Assembly: GCA_905250885.1 (NCBI GenBank)
Contig: CAJNOQ010002119.1
Location: forward strand, 1-26,167
Source of the DNA: Didymodactylos carnosus
Lineage: Eukaryota > Rotifera > Eurotatoria > Philodinida > Philodinidae
Length of the DNA stretch: 26,167 nt
Direction of reading: 5' to 3'
Below, one piece after another: positions 21,848 through 26,167 of this stretch. Under the pieces are notes generated by a model. That model made no database searches and was not told the DNA's origin. It saw nothing but the letters and a program-made list of their open reading frames with translations. How positions within the stretch are numbered: the stretch's first letter is position 1; the number at the start of each line of letters is the position of its first letter. Both the position numbers and the translations under genes were made by a program.

Positions 21848-22643
21848 TTGTTGTTATATTATCTGTACTTATTATCATCCTTTAAAACTGTTAGAATACA
21901 ATATCTTCCTCTTGTTTTAACTTTTTCTTTTTGTGAGAGTATTTTTAACGAATGAATATTTTTTAAATGAAACGAATGCAAAATAACTTTTAGGTTTTTC
22001 TACCTATTTATCTTATTCTTGAAACAACTGACATACAATTTCCGTCCAGATTTTATATGAAAGAGTCTCATTATCGCCGTCCATGCTCCTTTTTTAAAAG
22101 CATGTATGAAAAATCTTTTCTTTTTTCCATTGTTCTGCTTTCAGTTTTGCGCAACATAAATCGTATACAATGTACTTACCAACATCTTTTATTGTTTTAA
22201 TAGTGAAGATCTGTTGTTTAGTCTAAATAACTGTGTGTTTTTATTAATTTATTTTCTTAATGTAATGACACTTTTTTTCTTGTCAATTGTAATTCCAAAA
22301 AATTTTATTCATATTTCCGAGAATTATTATTTTTTTTCAATAATTTTTCTATTGTTGTCAATAAAGTATTCATCATTTATTCATATAAAAAAATCGAGAG
22401 ATACAACTATTCAAGAGTTGTTTGTCGATCAAAACTTGAGATCAACAGTTGTGGATAACGTATTTCTACTTAAAAAAAGAATATCTAAAGGAGTAGAACG
22501 ACACTTCTCCTTTAGACGGTCAAGATTGCGAAGATTTAGTTTGTTTTCGATTTTCTTTCCTCTATGATGTAATAGGACCACGCTTTTATTGGACATTTCT
22601 CTTTTGTAGATCGCAGTATGACTGTCATTTAGTTGAATGAGAT
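21848..22643. other. RP2-SCAI intergenic region
   Basis: T-rich DNA. A 117-codon frame (22214-22567) starts hydrophobic and ends basic, with no family resemblance and no ATG-context support. A 10-bp hairpin (tctaaaggag/ctcctttaga) is near 22485-22517. No AATAAA is close to the RP2 stop. An acceptor-like AG (tgtcatttag) at 22631-22632 lies 11 nt before the SCAI start codon. Confidence 0.45.
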
Positions 22644-25022
22644 ATGTCTGCCGGTATTGCGCTAAGCGATAAACTCGAGTCTAATGAATATGAAGAAAAA
22701 ATTGTTAATGAATTTGGCCATCTACTAGAGAAATCGAAACAGTTATTCAACGGACTAAGGTATATATTTTATTTCAAGCTTTATCTGAATTTTATTGTTT
22801 TGTTTTTTTTGTTTGTATAGAGATCTTCCTCAATATGGACATAAACAATGGCAGCCATATTTTGGAAGAACATTCGATATTTATACAAAATTATGGAAAT
22901 TTCAACAACAACATAGGTAGAATGGTTATATTAATCATCTTTTGATAATTAAAAGAATTTTTCTTTCTTTCAGAGTTATATTGGATAGTAAATATGGACT
23001 AAAACGTTGGCAAATTGGTGAAATTGCATCTAAAATTGGTCAATTATATTATCATTATTATATTCGAACAAGTGAAACAAACTATTTGAATGAGGCATTC
23101 GCATTTTACTCAGCTATTCGTACACGAGCATATTATTCAAAAGTAAATAAAGAAGAAAAACCTGATTTAATGGTGAAAAAATTACGTTATTATGCACGAT
23201 TTATTGTTGTTTGTTTATTATTAAAAAAAACAAAAATTACACGAGAACTTGTACGGGAATTAAATCGACAAGTTGATGAATATGTTAAATCATATGATCC
23301 AGATGATCGTCTTGAATGGCAATTAGTTCTAAATGAAATTACAACGTTTATTGATGTAGACAATTATTTAAATGTAGATCAATTACCAATTACATTATCA
23401 AATCGTTTAACAACAAATGTTATACCACCATTACCTGATCAAAATAAATTATTAGCCATAATGCCTAGTGCAAATCAAAATTTATTTATTCTAGAAGAAA
23501 TATTAATTATTGGAAATTATCAAGATCAAATTAAATTTAGTGAATTAACATTGGATATGTTTCGTCTTTTACAAGCTGTTGAACGTGAGCCAACAGAATC
23601 CAATTATGGTGAAAGAAGTTTACAGTCACCCGCTCCATCAACACATCATCGAGATTTATATGTAAGTATACAGATGTAAACAATTGAATATGAAATTTAT
23701 AATTTTTGTCATTAAATTCTCTTTGATATTAAACTTCAGATTAATTTTATACGTATTTTAACTGTTTTATTTTAGTTATGTGATGTCGACGGTCGAGGAG
23801 ATCATTGTTCATCAAATCGCTATAATCCGCACAAATATTTACTATATAAACCAACATTCAGTCAATTATATGTTTATTTAGGTACATATCATATATGTAT
23901 TGTGAATAGGAAACTTATTTTCTCTATCATTTCAGCATCCGCATTTAAAGAACTTCCATCAAATGGTGCTTTATTATTGTACATATCAGCAGATGGTTAT
24001 GATGGACATTCAAAAGTAAAAGTTGAACAATCGTATGATTTTGGAGGTTGTAAAACAAACAGTCGACGAGAAGATAGTTTAGAAAATAGTAATAATATTC
24101 CATTAACATCATCTACGACAATATCAAATCCGGGAACAAATCAAACATCATCATCACAATCTAAAAAATCTGTTCAAACAATAAAAGAAGTTCACTGGTA
24201 AATAACAATCCTTGCTTTTTCCACTTACATATCTTTTTCATGTGATTTTTCATTTAGTATTTATCCTGGCGATATTTATCCATGTTTACGTAAACCATTG
24301 TTTCTTATTGTCGATAGTAATAATAGTGTGGCATTTCAAAATATGCCAAATCTATTTGGACAACCACTTGTTTCATTGTTGTCACCTGTAAAACTTCCAG
24401 CTGTATTTCATGGTAAAAATTAATTTTTCTTATCAAATACATGAACTATATTATATATTTTTTTTCATTTTAAGATTATCAAAATAAAGGCAGTTTATTT
24501 ACATTATTTTTAACATCTCCTGCACTGGCATTTTGTTTTGTATGTAATATTAGTGAATTGAGTACAGATTTGTGGGATAAATGTCAAGAACATGTCAATA
24601 GAATTATTTTTGAAGTGGCAAAAATATTTTTAAAATCAAAATTGGTTGGTAAGTGTAATTATTTATTGCTCTTTAAAGAAAAGATTGTTTAATATTTTTT
24701 TTCTCTTTAGATAGTACATTTTATCATTTTTTTGGCGATGATTTCTTACGATTATTTTTAACCAGATTTGTATTTTGTTATGCCGTACTACGATTACATA
24801 GAGCATTCAAGGTAAATATTATTAATTGATTTGATCGTCTATACATTGCCTATACATTAACTTTATTTTTATTTCTTGAAGGGTACTGGATTTTATCCAT
24901 CATCTCAACCGGCATTATCTAATGATTTATTAGAAAATGTTCAAGTTCATAAAATGATACTGGAATTGTCTTCTTTGCTCAATGTTCGACAACTATTTTT
25001 GGATGCCTTGGAATCTGTTTAA
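22644..25022 (+). CDS. SCAI: Protein SCAI (suppressor of cancer cell invasion homologue)
   Basis: SCAI is a nuclear cofactor that represses MRTF/SRF-driven transcription downstream of RhoA and formins, and in mammals also works with 53BP1 in double-strand-break repair. Exons are 22644-22759, 22821-22916, 22974-23661, 23776-23881, 23936-24197, 24258-24412, 24475-24648, 24711-24811 and 24882-25022. They give 612 residues in frame (human about 606). Family blocks in order: YGHKQWQPYFGRTFDIYTKL (about 44-63), YGLKRWQIGEIASKIGQLYY (about 77-96), NPHKYLLYKPTFSQLY (317-332), PSNGALLLYISADGYDGH (343-360), YPGDIYP (425-431), NLFGQPLVSLLSP (454-466) and FFGDDFLRLFLTRF near residue 540. A Ser/Thr/Asn-rich linker at about 376-418 is longer than in vertebrates. 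Introns are 54-114 bp. The start MSAG fits a short acidic leader, and an upstream AG site may be a leader splice acceptor. Confidence 0.95.
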
Positions 25023-25040
25023 TGAATGAATGAATGAATG
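25021..25040. repeat. (AATG)5 microsatellite at the SCAI stop
   Basis: Five perfect AATG units start on the second base of the SCAI TAA stop codon. The repeat therefore begins inside the stop and runs into the 3' UTR. Confidence 0.85.
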
Positions 25041-26167
25041 GTAGCTGAATGGGTGGATAAATGAGAAATTAGTTTTAATGTTTTGTTTTTGTCAATCCCA
25101 CTATATATTTGGAACATTTTACAACGAATCTGACAAAATATCTCAAGCAATATTATGTGTGTGTAAATAGACATATGTAATTGCGTTCTTCCTAATTTTG
25201 GACATCAACTTTTTTTTAGTTTAACTTTGTTTTATTGTACTATATTTATGCACTTTTTTTTTGTATTTCTTTCATTTATTAAGCAAACACATCTAATCTA
25301 GTCAGTTGTTCACATACACATAACATCAATTTTTAAATTTCTTCATAAAACTATTGGTGAATAGTGCATATTCTTTTTCACGCACGGGAGACAGCCAACT
25401 TAAATAGTGTACAATAGTCTAGTATGTGAGTTTTTTTTATCACTTTTTTTTGCAAATAGAATCTTTTATGTATGTGAATAGAATAGAGTTATCGCCGAAT
25501 CTAGTCGTTTTTAATGAACTTATCATTGTATACTTTTGTATACACACAAGATATTCCTTTATACAAGTTAATGTAAGATGTCAAGCTCGTAATATTTATT
25601 AGTATTAAAATGATTCAAGATGATTTCTAAGTGTTTTATTTATCGATTATATTATGATTATTGTTTTGTTTTGGACAATACGTCAAAAAATACTCGCCTG
25701 CATAATACTCCGTTTGTTTCTGTTTTTTTTTTGTTGACATTTTTTCTCATTGATGTGTGCCGTTTCTTTTGTTTTCGATATAGCATATAATGTTTTTGTT
25801 TCCTGTACCATTCATTTTATTCATTTCCTGCTTTACTCAGTGAAAAAATCTGCTCTTACGATTCTATACGTACGTGTAAATTTGATATCAATAATAAAAT
25901 GTGCGAAAAACTAGACTTTGGCAAGCCTGTTGACTTCTCTATTCTGTCCTTTATTTAAATATCAATAAATGTTTTATCTACTGATGGAATCAGTATCTGG
26001 ATTGGTATACGAATGTAGTTACTTGATATTGTAAGGCATCTCGACTTACAATACCAAAGTTGATATGATAGAATACAAAGTTGGCGAGTAATACATTTTA
26101 AAAAATGGTAATCAGTCAAAACTGATCATCAATTTGCTAATTAGTACTAAAAGTCGACTTGAGAGTT
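25041..26167. other. SCAI 3' flank and intergenic DNA
   Basis: T-rich sequence without a supported gene. Candidate AATAAA signals are at 25893-25898 and 25964-25969, which would imply a 3' UTR near 0.9 kb if used. A small 9-bp hairpin (tattgtaag/cttacaata) is near 26028-26052. No start of a next gene is visible before the window ends. Confidence 0.5.
25893..25969 (+). terminator. Candidate SCAI polyadenylation signals
   Basis: Two AATAAA hexamers lie 71 bp apart, 870-940 bp after the stop. Either could be the SCAI polyadenylation signal. Usage is inferred only. Confidence 0.3.

Noticed and set aside
21654-21955. Overlapping 88- and 65-codon plus frames
   Set aside because: They run through the 155-bp hAT-like MITE and beyond, with no homology; explained by the element.
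22214-22567. 117-codon frame upstream of SCAI
   Set aside because: Low-complexity Phe/Ile-rich then Arg/Ser-rich translation, not continuous in phase with SCAI exon 1 and without a known family.
1-26167. CRISPR array, bacterial operon, tRNA or rRNA
   Set aside because: No regularly spaced repeats, no ribosome-binding/operon layout and no RNA-gene signatures were seen. The genes are spliced animal genes.

Overview
This is a very AT-rich eukaryotic window with four spliced protein genes. Most introns are short (about 54-70 bp) with GT...AG ends, and there is a scatter of small DNA-transposon-like repeats. All four proteins have animal orthologues: CDR2, SSNA1, RP2 and SCAI. Short introns, A/T-ending codons, poly-Asn tracts and many MITE-like elements fit a small aquatic invertebrate. 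A bdelloid rotifer is my best guess, but the sequence alone does not prove the taxon.

Layout. Positions 1-6986 hold no gene I can support. They contain a perfect 75-bp-arm hairpin (851-1013) and a 2.8-kb segment bounded by perfect 137-bp inverted repeats with TA at both ends (1751-4538). A second, diverged fold-back repeat is nested in it (3488-4057). CDR2 (+, 6987-9399, 4 exons) is followed by a 1.9-kb intergenic region and then the convergent SSNA1 gene (-, 12041-11256, 3 exons). The 5.1-kb gap between SSNA1 and the divergent RP2 gene holds a 123-bp hAT-like MITE with a perfect 8-bp duplication, a decayed LINE endonuclease and two phase-compatible exon-like segments of unknown identity. RP2 (+, 17144-21594, 10 exons) has one 2.67-kb intron filled with repeats. 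Another hAT-like MITE lies 90 bp after its stop. SCAI (+, 22644-25022, 9 exons) follows, then a long 3' region to the window end.

Function. SSNA1 (centriole/basal-body microtubule protein) and RP2 (ARL3 GTPase-activating protein at the cilium base) are both ciliary proteins and lie head to head. CDR2 is a coiled-coil cytoplasmic protein. SCAI is a nuclear cofactor that represses MRTF/SRF transcription and acts in double-strand-break repair. Nothing suggests an operon. Exon borders below were set by hand from splice consensus, reading phase and homology recalled from the vertebrate proteins. The reading phases close exactly for all four genes.
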